From Pseudomonadales bacterium (GTDB lineage: Bacteria > Pseudomonadota > Gammaproteobacteria > Pseudomonadales > IMCC2047), in the NCBI GenBank assembly GCA_024234615.1, contig JACKNY010000003.1, forward strand, positions 558,001-622,000: a stretch of DNA of 64,000 nucleotides, given 5' to 3'. Under the pieces are notes generated by a model. It saw only the letters and a list, made by a program, of their open reading frames with translations, did not search any database and had not been told where the DNA came from. This document shows positions 1 to 8,990 of this stretch, piece by piece; the stretch's first letter is position 1; each line of letters begins with the position of its first letter. A program made the position numbers and the translations under genes.

Positions 1-2
1 GT

Positions 3-896
3 ATTGCCCTGCGCGACCCCAATGTCGAAGGCCATCCGGTATTAGCGATTCAGGAGATCGCCGCGATTGAACCGGTTTCTGATGAGCAGATCGATGCCAT
101 GGCACAGCAGATTTTCGGTACCAATGATGCCAATCACCCCGGCGTTGCGACTTTTACCGGTTTGGGTCGTTATCTGATTTCAGGGCCGATTCAGGTTTTA
201 AACTTTAGCTATTTCCAACAGGATTTCCCTGATACTTTCCGTACTGCGGTGGAAATTCGCAATGAAATTCAGGAGCGTGGCTGGCAAAAAGTCGTCGCCT
301 TCCAAACCCGTAACCCGATGCACCGTGCCCACGAGGAACTGTGCAAAATGGCGATGGAAGCGGTAGATGCCGATGGTGTGTTGATTCACATGTTGCTGGG
401 TAAACTCAAACCGGGTGATATCCCTGCGCCAGTGCGTGATGCGGCGATCCGCAAAATGGTGGAGCTCTATTTCCCGAAAAATACCGTGATGATTACCGGT
501 TATGGCTTTGACATGCTCTATGCCGGCCCGCGCGAAGCGGTGCTGCATTCGATCTTTCGTCAGAATAGCGGCTGCGCGCATTTTATTGTCGGTCGTGATC
601 ATGCCGGTGTTGGTGATTACTATGGTGCTTTTGAAGCACAGGAAATTTTTGATCAGCGGGTGCCGAAGGGGGCGCTGGATATTGAAATTTTCAAGGCAGA
701 TCATACCGCCTATTCCAAGAAGCTGAACAAGGTAGTAATGATGCGCGATGTGCCGGATCATAGCATCGAAGATTTTGTCATCCTGTCCGGTACTAAGGTG
801 CGGCAGATGTTGGCGGCCGGTGAAGACTTACCGCAGGAATTTGCCCGCCCAGAAGTGGCGAAAATCCTGATGGCGCATTATCAAAACGAGGCTTAG
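3..896 (+). CDS. sat: Sulfate adenylyltransferase (ATP sulfurylase), 3' part
   Basis: This is the C-terminal part of a single-chain ATP sulfurylase, which interconverts ATP plus sulfate with APS plus pyrophosphate in the cytoplasm. The frame is open from the left edge, so the start lies outside the window. The nucleotide-binding motif QTRNPMHRAHE (QxRNP and HxxH) and the later GRDHAGVG segment are both present, and the C-terminus ends with an ordinary Sat tail. No APS kinase domain is fused and no aprAB or cys genes are visible, so I cannot tell whether it serves assimilation or sulfur oxidation. A GC-rich hairpin follows the stop. Family assignment is firm; physiological direction is open. 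Confidence 0.93.
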   Translation: MALRDPNVEGHPVLAIQEIAAIEPVSDEQIDAMAQQIFGTNDANHPGVATFTGLGRYLISGPIQVLNFSYFQQDFPDTFRTAVEIRNEIQERGWQKVVAFQTRNPMHRAHEELCKMAMEAVDADGVLIHMLLGKLKPGDIPAPVRDAAIRKMVELYFPKNTVMITGYGFDMLYAGPREAVLHSIFRQNSGCAHFIVGRDHAGVGDYYGAFEAQEIFDQRVPKGALDIEIFKADHTAYSKKLNKVVMMRDVPDHSIEDFVILSGTKVRQMLAAGEDLPQEFARPEVAKILMAHYQNEA

Positions 897-904
897 TTAA
901 GAAA

Positions 905-936
905 TGGCCGCTCGCAATGGGGCGGCCAGTTTCTCC
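905..936 (+). terminator. Probable terminator after sat
   Basis: A 7-bp inverted repeat (TGGCCGC at 905-911 and GCGGCCA at 922-928) lies nine bases after the sat stop and is followed by GTTTCTCC. The stem is GC-rich but the T-run is weak, so termination is probable rather than certain. Confidence 0.5.
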
Positions 937-1013
937 ATGCCAGCTTTTTCGTCCTGCTACGCTGGCGCCGTAATTTCTAACAATTCCGAAAACATTCACA
1001 CTAACAACCCTGC

Positions 1014-1019
1014 TATAAT
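1014..1019 (+). promoter_or_regulatory. -10 hexamer upstream of uvrD
   Basis: A perfect TATAAT lies about 48 bases before the uvrD start codon. I do not see a good -35 at the usual spacing, and no LexA box like that of E. coli uvrD is evident between sat and uvrD. Confidence 0.45.
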
Positions 1020-1066
1020 TTCGCCTTTGCGCCGATCGCGCTAATGGCAAATTTGACAGTATTAGT

Positions 1067-3244
1067 ATGGACGTAACTTACATTCTCGACTCCCTTAACG
1101 ACGCGCAACGTGAAGCGATCAGTCTGCCTTGTGAAGCCAGTGCGCTGGTCTTGGCGGGTGCAGGTAGCGGCAAAACTCGTGTCTTGGTACGGCGTATCGC
1201 CTGGCTGATTCAAACCGAAAACATTTCGCCGCATAGCATTTTAGCAGTGACCTTTACCAATAAAGCCGCACGAGAAATGCGTAACCGTATTGAAGAATTG
1301 TTGGGCATGTCGGTACAGGGCATGTGGGTAGGAACCTTTCACGGGTTGGCGCATCGTTTGCTGCGGGCGCATTGGCAGGATGCGAATTTACCGCAGAATT
1401 TTCAAATTCTCGATTCCGACGATCAGTTGCGGGTGGTGAAGCGCGTCATGCGTAACCTCAATATTGATGACAGCCGCTGGCAACCGAAGCAGGCGCAATG
1501 GTTTATCAACGCGCAAAAGGATGAAGGGCTGCGCGCCGCCTTTGTCCCGGAACAGTTGGACCCCTACAGTAAAACGATGCGCGCGGTTTATGCCGGTTAT
1601 GAAGAGACTTGCAATAATGCCGGTATGGTGGATTTTGGAGAGCTGTTATTGCGTGCCCACGAACTTTGGCTGAATAAACCGCAGGTTTTAAAGCATTATC
1701 AGGAGCGTTTTCAGCATGTGCTGGTTGATGAGTTTCAGGACACCAACACCATTCAATATGCCTGGTTAAGAGTGTTGGCGGGAGATCAGAACCGGATCAC
1801 TGTGGTGGGTGATGACGATCAGTCAATCTATGGTTGGCGTGGTGCGAAAATTGAAAATATTCATAAATTCGCCAAGGATTTTCCGCAAACCCGCACCATT
1901 CGGATGGAGCAAAACTACCGCTCCACCAGCACCATTTTGAATGCGGCGAACAGCGTGATTGCCAACAATATGGGGCGGCTAGGCAAAGAGCTTTGGACGG
2001 ATGGCAATGAGGGTGAACCGATTTCCCTCTACGCCGGATTCAACGAAATTGACGAGTCACGCTTTATTGTGGGCATTATTCAGGATGACTTTAAACAGGG
2101 GCGAGCCTATCGTGACTGCGCTGTGTTGTACCGCTCCAATGCACAATCGCGGGTATTAGAGGAATCTTTGCTGCGCTCCGGCATACCTTATCGTGTGTAT
2201 GGCGGTCAGCGTTTCTACGACCGTTTGGAGATACGCAATGCCCTTGCCTATTTGCGGTTGATCTCGAATCGAGATGACGACGCGGCACTGGAGCGAGTGA
2301 TTAATGTGCCAACCCGCGGCATTGGTGGGAAAACCGTTGATCTGATGCGCGTCGAAGCGCGCACAAAAGGAACATCCTTATGGCAAGCGGTCCAGCAGCT
2401 GATTGCCTCTAAACAAATTACGGCCCGCGCAGCGGCAGCGCTGGAGGGCTTTACTGACCTTATTAATCAACTTGACCAACAGACCCAAGGACTTGCCTTG
2501 CACGAACAAACCGATCATGTGGTGCAAATGAGTGGTTTGTTGGAATACCACCGCCAGGAAAAGGGCGAAAAGGGCCAGGCACGGGTGGAAAACCTGGAAG
2601 AACTGGTCAGCGCCACGCGTGAATTCCAATTTGAAGCAGATGAAGATATATCCGAGCTGAACGCATTTATTGCGCAGGCGGCCTTGGATGCCGGGGAAGC
2701 GCAGGCAGAAGAACATGATGATTGTGTGCAGATGATGACCTTGCATTCCGCCAAAGGCTTGGAATTCCCGCTGGTATTCTTAGCCGGTGTCGAGGAAGGA
2801 TTATTCCCGCATCGGATGTCGATGGAAGACCCCAATGGTTTGGAGGAGGAGCGGCGGTTGTGCTATGTCGGTATCACCCGCGCCATGGAGAAGCTCTATA
2901 TTACCCATGCTGAAAACCGACGTATGCACGGCACGGAAACCATGAACCGCCCTTCCCGCTTTATTCGAGAAATTCCAGCCGAGTTACTTAATGAAATTCG
3001 CTTACAGAGTAAAATTACTCGTCCCGTCAGTTTTAGCCGGGAAGCGAAGGGAGCCAATTTTTCCGGCCAGGCCATACCCAACACCGAGTTCCATTTAGGG
3101 CAACGAGTAAATCACTCCCTATTTGGTGAAGGTGTCGTGCTCAATTACGAAGGGCAAGGCGCGCAGGCTCGGGTGCAGGTGAACTTTGACCAGAAAGGTG
3201 CGAAGTGGTTGGTGGTGGGTTATGCCAAGCTGGAGGCCATTTAG
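1067..3244 (+). CDS. uvrD: DNA helicase II, UvrD
   Basis: This is a superfamily 1A 3'-5' DNA helicase that removes the incised oligonucleotide in nucleotide excision repair and unwinds nicked DNA in mismatch repair. At 725 residues it has the usual UvrD length. Visible motifs are Walker A AGAGSGKT (residues 30-37), the DEFQDTN motif II, the GDDDQSIYGWRGA motif III and TLHSAKGLEF near the C-terminal helicase half. The N-terminus MDVTYILDSLNDAQREA is characteristic of UvrD rather than Rep. The C-terminal tail ends in the small domain typical of gammaproteobacterial UvrD. It appears to be transcribed alone. Confidence 0.96.
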   Translation: MDVTYILDSLNDAQREAISLPCEASALVLAGAGSGKTRVLVRRIAWLIQTENISPHSILAVTFTNKAAREMRNRIEELLGMSVQGMWVGTFHGLAHRLLRAHWQDANLPQNFQILDSDDQLRVVKRVMRNLNIDDSRWQPKQAQWFINAQKDEGLRAAFVPEQLDPYSKTMRAVYAGYEETCNNAGMVDFGELLLRAHELWLNKPQVLKHYQERFQHVLVDEFQDTNTIQYAWLRVLAGDQNRITVVGDDDQSIYGWRGAKIENIHKFAKDFPQTRTIRMEQNYRSTSTILNAANSVIANNMGRLGKELWTDGNEGEPISLYAGFNEIDESRFIVGIIQDDFKQGRAYRDCAVLYRSNAQSRVLEESLLRSGIPYRVYGGQRFYDRLEIRNALAYLRLISNRDDDAALERVINVPTRGIGGKTVDLMRVEARTKGTSLWQAVQQLIASKQITARAAAALEGFTDLINQLDQQTQGLALHEQTDHVVQMSGLLEYHRQEKGEKGQARVENLEELVSATREFQFEADEDISELNAFIAQAALDAGEAQAEEHDDCVQMMTLHSAKGLEFPLVFLAGVEEGLFPHRMSMEDPNGLEEERRLCYVGITRAMEKLYITHAENRRMHGTETMNRPSRFIREIPAELLNEIRLQSKITRPVSFSREAKGANFSGQAIPNTEFHLGQRVNHSLFGEGVVLNYEGQGAQARVQVNFDQKGAKWLVVGYAKLEAI

Positions 3245-3440
3245 TTTCTGCGGTTATCATTCATGTGGTAAGACGGTTGGTAAGTTCGGCTCGTTTATGC
3301 TCTATGGGTATTAGCCGCATTATGTGGATGAGCTTAGAACGAGGGTTTCACGGGCATTGCCAATACTCAATAGCTTGCTGAGAATTACGGTATAACTTAA
3401 GAATCCTTTGCATAAAAAGAATCGACAAAAGGGTGGCGTC

Positions 3441-4547
3441 ATGAAAAAAATAAAATCGTTAATAATCATTGCACTTATGGCCAGTCTGGTTGCCTGCGGC
3501 GGCCAAAACGGGGCGGCCAATAATGGAGCGAACTCCGCGCAACAACCACAGCAAGTAATCAAATGGAAAATGGTAACCACCTGGCCAAAGAATTACCCGG
3601 GGCTGGGAACCGGTGCTAACTATATGGCGAAAGCCATTACTGAAATGAGTGGCGGTCGTCTTGAGGTGAAGGTTTATGGCGCGAATGAATTAGTCGGAGC
3701 GCTGGAAGTCTTTGATGCGGTGTCGCGCGGCACCGCGGAAATTGGTCATGGCGCGGCCTACTACTGGAAAGGGAAATCGGTTGCTGCACAATTCTTTACC
3801 GCCGTGCCCTTTGGTATGAACGCCCAGGAAATGGCCGGTTGGCTCTATTATGGCGGAGGTATGGAGCTATGGGAGGAAGTTTACGCGCCCTTCGGTTTGA
3901 TCCCTCTGGCGGCGGGTAATACCGGCACTCAAATGGGTGGCTGGTTTAACAAGGAAATCAACAGCCTCAAAGACCTGCAAGGCCTGAAAATGCGGATTCC
4001 CGGTTTAGGCGGTGAAGTATTTAGTCGGGCCGGAGGCGTGTCCGTGCTAGTGCCGGGAGGAGAAATTTTCCCATCAATGCAAACCGGCGCACTGGATGCT
4101 ACCGAATGGGTTGGGCCTTATAACGACTTGGCGTTCGGGTTGCACAAGGTGGCTAAATATTACTATTACCCTGGCTGGCAGGAACCTGGCCCGATTCTCG
4201 AAGCGATGGTTAATAAAAATGCCTTCGACGCTCTGCCCGCTGATTTGCAAGCTATCGTACGGGAAGCCGCCAAAGCGACACATATGGATATGTTGGCCAA
4301 TTACACCGCCGAAAATAACCGGGCGCTGAAAACCCTGGTGGAAGAACACGGAGTGCAAGTACGTAAATTCCCCGATGAAGTGCTACGCAAATTGCGTGAA
4401 ATCTCCAGTCAGGTGCTCGCCGAGGAAGCGGCTAAGGATCCACTTACCCAGAAAGTTTATGATTCTTTTAAAGCCTTTAATCAGCAAGTGGTTAACTGGC
4501 ACCGGATTTCTGAGCAGGCGTATTTTGAGGCTCGGGAAGAGCATTAA
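3441..4547 (+). CDS. dctP: TRAP transporter solute-binding lipoprotein (DctP/TakP-like)
   Basis: This is the extracytoplasmic solute receptor of a tripartite ATP-independent periplasmic transporter. The start at 3441 is preferred over an upstream in-frame codon because the protein then begins with a lipoprotein signal peptide (MKKIKS, hydrophobic core, lipobox LVAC) and a GGTGG-type ribosome site precedes it. The mature part opens with WKMVTTWPKNYPG and contains ATEWVGPYND, a pattern of TakP-like receptors that bind 2-oxoacids or other carboxylates. The membrane subunits dctQ and dctM lie about 1.2 kb downstream on the other strand, separated by an unrelated secreted-protein gene. The substrate cannot be read from sequence. 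Confidence 0.9.
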   Translation: MKKIKSLIIIALMASLVACGGQNGAANNGANSAQQPQQVIKWKMVTTWPKNYPGLGTGANYMAKAITEMSGGRLEVKVYGANELVGALEVFDAVSRGTAEIGHGAAYYWKGKSVAAQFFTAVPFGMNAQEMAGWLYYGGGMELWEEVYAPFGLIPLAAGNTGTQMGGWFNKEINSLKDLQGLKMRIPGLGGEVFSRAGGVSVLVPGGEIFPSMQTGALDATEWVGPYNDLAFGLHKVAKYYYYPGWQEPGPILEAMVNKNAFDALPADLQAIVREAAKATHMDMLANYTAENNRALKTLVEEHGVQVRKFPDEVLRKLREISSQVLAEEAAKDPLTQKVYDSFKAFNQQVVNWHRISEQAYFEAREEH

Positions 4548-4707
4548 CTTGGGTTGTTATATTCAGTCGAATGTCAGGATAATTTACAAACGGATTCTCT
4601 CCCCCATAATCTACATCACATAGGTCATTGATACTTATCGAGATGGTGATAATGGCATGCATATTGTATGTTGCTTGGCTTCATTCCAAGGCTGGCGGGA
4701 ATTAATT

Positions 4708-5544
4708 ATGAAAAGGGAACTAATGATGGGAATTAATCAAACCAACCGTTTTCTTTCGGTTGTTTATACGGGAGCTCTTCTGGTAGCTACAATTTTGGCA
4801 ATGCCGACAGCTGCAAACGCCACCACTATTACCATCTACGATCAGAACTTTGAGTCGCCAGTAGGGTTTGTGAATGGTTCCGGCAGTGGTTACAAGGATC
4901 TGTCACAGCAATCAGTGAATACTTTATATGGCGGTCAGCCAGTGAGCTTTTCTTTTGCGCAAAATTTTACCGTTGAAACTGCGCTGTTGACTGGTGGCCA
5001 GGCATTTGGAACTGGGTATTCGGATTCAACGAATACGGGAGGAAATTATGCCATCGGAATGTTATCGCATGTACAAAATGATTTACTTGGTTTGTCCTTC
5101 AATATCGGTAGCTACGACTTTTTCAATTTCGCTATCGATATTTCAAGCTTAGGGCTAGATGGTCCCGGCGGCCCATTTGTGAATGGGGATTTACCGAAGT
5201 TTAAGTTTACTCTTTTTGATAATCCATCGGGCACTTCAACCACAGGCTCGGGGTTAAGCACTGTATTAGATTCAGCAGAACTGATTGGAAAATTGTCGGC
5301 ACAAGATGTGCTCGACTGGACGCATGGGGTGTTTGCCTTTGACACGAGGCTCTCGACGAATGGTAATGTGACTTTGCAGGTAGATTTACTACAAGGCGGT
5401 TACGCAGTATTTGACAACTTCAAGATCACGGCATCCGATGAGGCCCTAGGGGGAATCAGCACGGTATCGGTTCCAGCGACTATATGGTTGTTTAGCGTTG
5501 GTTTAATAGGCGTTATAGGTCTAGCTAGACGGAAGATGAGCTAG
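4708..5544 (+). CDS. Secreted protein with VPLPA/PEP-CTERM-like sorting tail
   Basis: This exported protein of unknown function is about 278 residues long. After a signal peptide ending near PTAANA comes a Gly/Ser/Thr-rich, probably beta-rich ectodomain. The C-terminus has the three-part exosortase signal: a VPATIW motif, a hydrophobic helix (LFSVGLIGVIGL) and the basic end ARRKMS. This matches VPLPA-type PEP-CTERM tails, which are processed by an exosortase during biofilm or exopolysaccharide export. Starts at 4708, 4723 and 4726 are all possible; GGCGGGA precedes the first and AAGGGA the others. No exosortase gene is in the window. A strong terminator follows. It is a monocistronic gene set inside the TRAP locus. 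Confidence 0.8.
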   Translation: MKRELMMGINQTNRFLSVVYTGALLVATILAMPTAANATTITIYDQNFESPVGFVNGSGSGYKDLSQQSVNTLYGGQPVSFSFAQNFTVETALLTGGQAFGTGYSDSTNTGGNYAIGMLSHVQNDLLGLSFNIGSYDFFNFAIDISSLGLDGPGGPFVNGDLPKFKFTLFDNPSGTSTTGSGLSTVLDSAELIGKLSAQDVLDWTHGVFAFDTRLSTNGNVTLQVDLLQGGYAVFDNFKITASDEALGGISTVSVPATIWLFSVGLIGVIGLARRKMS

Positions 5545-5565
5545 GGTATAGTATAAAATCCATTC

Positions 5566-5596
5566 AACGGCTCTTTCGAGAGCCGTTGTCTTTTCT
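5566..5596 (+). terminator. Rho-independent terminator
   Basis: A perfect 9-bp stem (AACGGCTCT at 5566-5574 and AGAGCCGTT at 5579-5587) with a TTCG tetraloop is followed by GTCTTTTCTC. It lies 22 bases after the stop of the sorted secreted protein. Confidence 0.88.
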
Positions 5597-5795
5597 CAAC
5601 AGGCCGAGGCTCCCGGCTTGTCATGTAAGTTTCGGTAATGTTGAAGCGCTGAATCCCTTCCTACCACTACGCTCAACATGTTAGTTCTTCGTACAGACAT
5701 TTCAATGAGATTAGCCGATCATAAACGACTTTAATTAACTTCTATCTTAGCGATGTATTTGTTTTAATTTTCAATATCTAACGTCATAGCAACCC

Positions 5796-7163
5796 CTAAA
5801 AAACCTTCCCCGGCAACCAGGTCACCAATTGTGGCCAATAGGCAATCATCGTCAGCATCACAAGTTGTATCGCGATGAAAGGAATCACTCCGCGGTAAAT
5901 CTGGCTGGTGGCGACGGATTCGGGAGCGACACCTCTTAGGTAAAACAACGCGAAGCCGAAGGGTGGTGTCAGGAAGGAGGTTTGCAGGTTAATGGCAATC
6001 ATAATGCCGAGCCAGACGGGATCGAGGCCCATGATCAGCAGAATTGGGGCGACGATGGGCACGACCACGAAGGTGATTTCGATAAAGTCGAGAAAGAAAC
6101 CGAGAAAAAACATAGCTAGCATCACGACGATCATCGCGGCCATTACGCCACCGGGCAGATCGCTGAGGAATTCGCGTACCAGGTCGTCGCCGCCGAACCC
6201 CCTAAACACCAATGAAAATATTGCGGCACCTATCAGAATCATAAAGACCATGCTGCTGACTTGCGTGGTGGAGCGCATCACTTCACGTAGCATTGGCAGG
6301 TTAAAGCTTCCCTTGATGTAGGCCAATAACATGGCACCTACTGCTCCTACTGAGGCGGCTTCGGTAGGGGTTGCCAGCCCAACCAGTATGGAGCCAAGTA
6401 CAAGCACCACCAGGAGTAAGGGTGGGGCAAGTGCTTTTAAAATATGTAAGATTGAGGTGTTGCCTAGTGCCTCTTCTGGGTGTGCGGGTGCGGCGGCAGG
6501 CTTACAGAGAGCGACTAGCGAGATATAGAGAATATAGAGAAATACCAGCAGCAGGCCGGGGATGAGTGCGCCTAAAAAAAGATCGCCCACGGAAACGGTC
6601 TCCGGAGAAAAGATGCCCATGTCGAGCTGTGCTTGTTGGTAAGCGGAAGACATAACGTCGCCGAGTAAGACCAGCACAATGGAGGGTGGAATAATCTGGC
6701 CTAGCGTGCCAGCCGCGCAAATAGTGCCGGTGGCGAGTGGTATATCATAGCCTCGTTTCAACATGGTTGGCAGCGATAGCAATCCCATGGTGACGACTGT
6801 TGCGCCGACGATGCCAGTGCTGGCGGCCATCAGCATGCCCACCAGCGTCACGGAAATGCCCAGCCCGCCGCGCAATTTTCCAAATAATGACGACATGGTA
6901 TCAAGCAGTTCTTCGGCGACGTTGGACTTTTCCAGCATCACGCCCATAAAAACAAACAAGGGTACGGCGACTAGCACGTCGTTGGTCATGATGCCGAAAA
7001 TACGGTTGGGCACGGCTTCTAAAAAGGCCGGGTCAAAACTGCTGGTCATTATTCCAATGAACGCGAAGAGAAGACCGGTTCCCGCTAACGAGAAGGCGAC
7101 AGGATAACCAGCGATTAAAATAAGTATAACGGCGATGAATAGTGCCAGCGACATGAATTCCAT
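5796..7163 (-). CDS. dctM: TRAP transporter large permease subunit
   Basis: This is the large membrane subunit of a TRAP transporter, a Na+/H+-driven symporter that takes substrate from the periplasmic receptor. The protein has 455 residues and roughly a dozen hydrophobic segments over its whole length, with conserved DctM stretches such as GQIIPPSIVLVLLGD and NLQTSFLTPPFGFALFYLRG. The length and motifs resemble the mannitol/chloroaromatic-type DctM group. The start overlaps the dctQ stop by one base (TAATG), so the two are translationally coupled. It is the last gene of the thioesterase-dctQ-dctM operon. Confidence 0.93.
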   Translation of the reverse strand: MEFMSLALFIAVILILIAGYPVAFSLAGTGLLFAFIGIMTSSFDPAFLEAVPNRIFGIMTNDVLVAVPLFVFMGVMLEKSNVAEELLDTMSSLFGKLRGGLGISVTLVGMLMAASTGIVGATVVTMGLLSLPTMLKRGYDIPLATGTICAAGTLGQIIPPSIVLVLLGDVMSSAYQQAQLDMGIFSPETVSVGDLFLGALIPGLLLVFLYILYISLVALCKPAAAPAHPEEALGNTSILHILKALAPPLLLVVLVLGSILVGLATPTEAASVGAVGAMLLAYIKGSFNLPMLREVMRSTTQVSSMVFMILIGAAIFSLVFRGFGGDDLVREFLSDLPGGVMAAMIVVMLAMFFLGFFLDFIEITFVVVPIVAPILLIMGLDPVWLGIMIAINLQTSFLTPPFGFALFYLRGVAPESVATSQIYRGVIPFIAIQLVMLTMIAYWPQLVTWLPGKVF

Positions 7164-7714
7164 TAGGTTGACGTCGCTGGTGGTGGATTATCGGGATCAA
7201 TCTGCCCAGTAAGGATCAAGAGGCTGCGCATTGATTGTGCAAGACCTTGCAGTAGAACCGTTGCGGGCATGATAAGGAGTAGCGTTTTTAAGGCAAAGAT
7301 AGCATCTATGCCGCCGGATTCTCGAGAGCCCTCGTAGTAAGACCAAGAGCTGGCAACGTATTCCCAGGAGATAGTAAAGATAAATAGGCAGCAAGGGATC
7401 AGTAAAAACACTGCGCCGAACAGGTCGACCCAGGCTTTGTTTCGTGCCGACATTGGGCGGTAAAAAATATCCACCCGGACATGGCTGTCGTGGCGCAGGG
7501 TGTAGGCGGCACCCATCAGAAATATGAGACTGTGTAGGTAGAGTAATGATTCTTGGAGCGCTACTGAGCCAACATTGAACAAATAGCGCAAAACGACAAT
7601 GAGAAAGGTCAGTAAGACCAGTGCTAAGGTCAGCCAAGCTACACTGCGACCGAGCATTTCATTGAGACACTCGACACCTTTAATAAAGGTTCGGCAGGCG
7701 CTGCTGAAGGCCAT
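7163..7714 (-). CDS. dctQ: TRAP transporter small permease subunit
   Basis: This is the four-helix small membrane subunit that pairs with DctM. The 183-residue protein has hydrophobic segments near residues 22-45, 55-75, 95-120 and 140-165. It carries the pattern RHDSHVRVDIFY, where the conserved polar loop of DctQ is expected. Its start lies one base after the stop of the upstream thioesterase gene and its stop overlaps the dctM start, so the three genes should be co-translated. The receptor gene dctP is on the opposite strand nearby. Confidence 0.9.
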   Translation of the reverse strand: MAFSSACRTFIKGVECLNEMLGRSVAWLTLALVLLTFLIVVLRYLFNVGSVALQESLLYLHSLIFLMGAAYTLRHDSHVRVDIFYRPMSARNKAWVDLFGAVFLLIPCCLFIFTISWEYVASSWSYYEGSRESGGIDAIFALKTLLLIMPATVLLQGLAQSMRSLLILTGQIDPDNPPPATST

Positions 7715-7715
7715 A

Positions 7716-8111
7716 TTAATTTTGGTTGATGCTTTGCGCGCGGCCTTGCTGGTCTACCGATACCACGACAAATTGTGCATCCGTTACCTTGTGAAAGTCC
7801 GTTTCGTCGTACTTGTGCGCCCAGACTTCGACCTGGATGGTTAAGGAGGATCTGCCGATTTCGGTGATCGTGGCGTATATGTCTATTACTGAACCTACCT
7901 TCACGGGAGAAACAAAATCCATTTGACCGATATCGACGGTCACTACTCTGCTGCGAGTTGTTTTTTCACCGGCAATTGAGGCAGCTAAGTCCATCTGCGA
8001 GACTATCCAGCCCGCATAAATGTTACCATGCGCGTTAGTGTCATTGGGTAAAGCGTAAGTTCGAAGTGCGAGTTCACCGGAAGGTTTAGGGTTGTTGTCG
8101 TCAATATCCAT
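7716..8111 (-). CDS. Acyl-CoA thioesterase, YciA-like hotdog protein
   Basis: This is a single hotdog-fold acyl-CoA hydrolase of 131 residues, the usual length of the YciA/BACH-type family. It shows the family pattern NAHGNIYAGWIVSQMDLAAS, with an active-site Asp in QMDLA, and the VDIGQMDFVSPVKVGS strand. It would release CoA from short- or medium-chain acyl-CoAs in the cytoplasm. It is the first gene of a tight operon with dctQ and dctM, which hints that the imported carboxylate enters an acyl-CoA route, though the coupling alone does not prove it. Confidence 0.85.
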   Translation of the reverse strand: MDIDDNNPKPSGELALRTYALPNDTNAHGNIYAGWIVSQMDLAASIAGEKTTRSRVVTVDIGQMDFVSPVKVGSVIDIYATITEIGRSSLTIQVEVWAHKYDETDFHKVTDAQFVVVSVDQQGRAQSINQN

Positions 8112-8298
8112 CGTGCCATTCTTAGAGTAGTAGTGAGTTTTGGTGCGGTGATTATAAATACGTGAAAGTTAAAATGAAATTACCGATTTGCTTTAATCCT
8201 AAATTAGCGACGTTGTTACGTTGATTTTTCTGGTCAGTAAGAATAACGTGTGGCTTGCATTAATGCTAAGCCTACACCTGTTAGCTGAGTAAGTATTC

Positions 8299-8916
8299 TT
8301 GAAAAATATCAGTATATTAATTAGGCGTTTCTGGATTTTCGACCTGGATGGCACGCTAACTCTGCCACAACATGATTTTAAGGCAATAAAGGCGGAATTG
8401 GAAATTCCACCTGATGCCGATATTTTGCTGCATCTTAGTCGATTGTCGAAGCAAGATGCGCTAATAAAACAAAAAAAGTTGGATGAAATAGAGATTGGTC
8501 TGGCGAGCACAGCCAAGCCCTCAGTGGGTGCCGCTGAATTAGTTAGGGGGCTGGCGGAACAGGGTGTGCACATGGGGGTGCTGACGCGTAATTCCAAAAC
8601 TAACGCCCATGTTGCTCTTGAGGCCATCGGCCTAAGTCAATATTTTGAAACACTGCATGTGTTGGGTCGGGATGAAGTTGCGCCCAAGCCAAGTCCCAAA
8701 GGGATTTACAAATTGTTGCATCATTGGGAGGCAGATATGGGGCAGGCCTTGATGGTTGGGGATTATCTCTATGATTTGCAATGTGCACGGGCAGCGGGTG
8801 TGGCAGCGGTACACATGGACACGACGGAAAGGTTTCCTTGGCCAGAGTATACCGATCTGGCGGTGCGGGATTTATCTGATTTACATCAACTGCTAATAAG
8901 AACTATAGCGTTCTAG
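8299..8916 (+). CDS. HAD-superfamily phosphatase (HAD-IA type)
   Basis: This is a soluble haloacid-dehalogenase-fold hydrolase of about 205 residues. Motif I FDLDGTLT lies near residues 14-21, the motif II threonine in GVLTRNS, the motif III lysine in APKPSP and motif IV in MVGDYLYDLQCA. The architecture is that of the phosphoglycolate phosphatase/beta-phosphoglucomutase group, but the substrate is unknown. The reading frame begins with TTG at 8299 and no in-frame ATG lies ahead of motif I, so an unusual start is likely. It is divergent from the thioesterase operon and stands 74 bases before the MFS gene. Confidence 0.85.
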   Translation: MKNISILIRRFWIFDLDGTLTLPQHDFKAIKAELEIPPDADILLHLSRLSKQDALIKQKKLDEIEIGLASTAKPSVGAAELVRGLAEQGVHMGVLTRNSKTNAHVALEAIGLSQYFETLHVLGRDEVAPKPSPKGIYKLLHHWEADMGQALMVGDYLYDLQCARAAGVAAVHMDTTERFPWPEYTDLAVRDLSDLHQLLIRTIAF

Positions 8917-8990
8917 CCGCTGGGGCACTGTATTTTTAGTCGTCTTTGGGCTGGGTTTATGAAGGATAATAACAAAAGGTAATTAGGGTT

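Noticed and set aside
198..761. Minus-strand frame of 187 codons inside sat
   Set aside because: It is antisense to a clear, conserved gene and has no family features.
7716..8111. yciA-type attachment site for a Tn7-like element
   Set aside because: Some elements use yciA, but this gene is 24 kb from tnsA and no transposon end is next to it.
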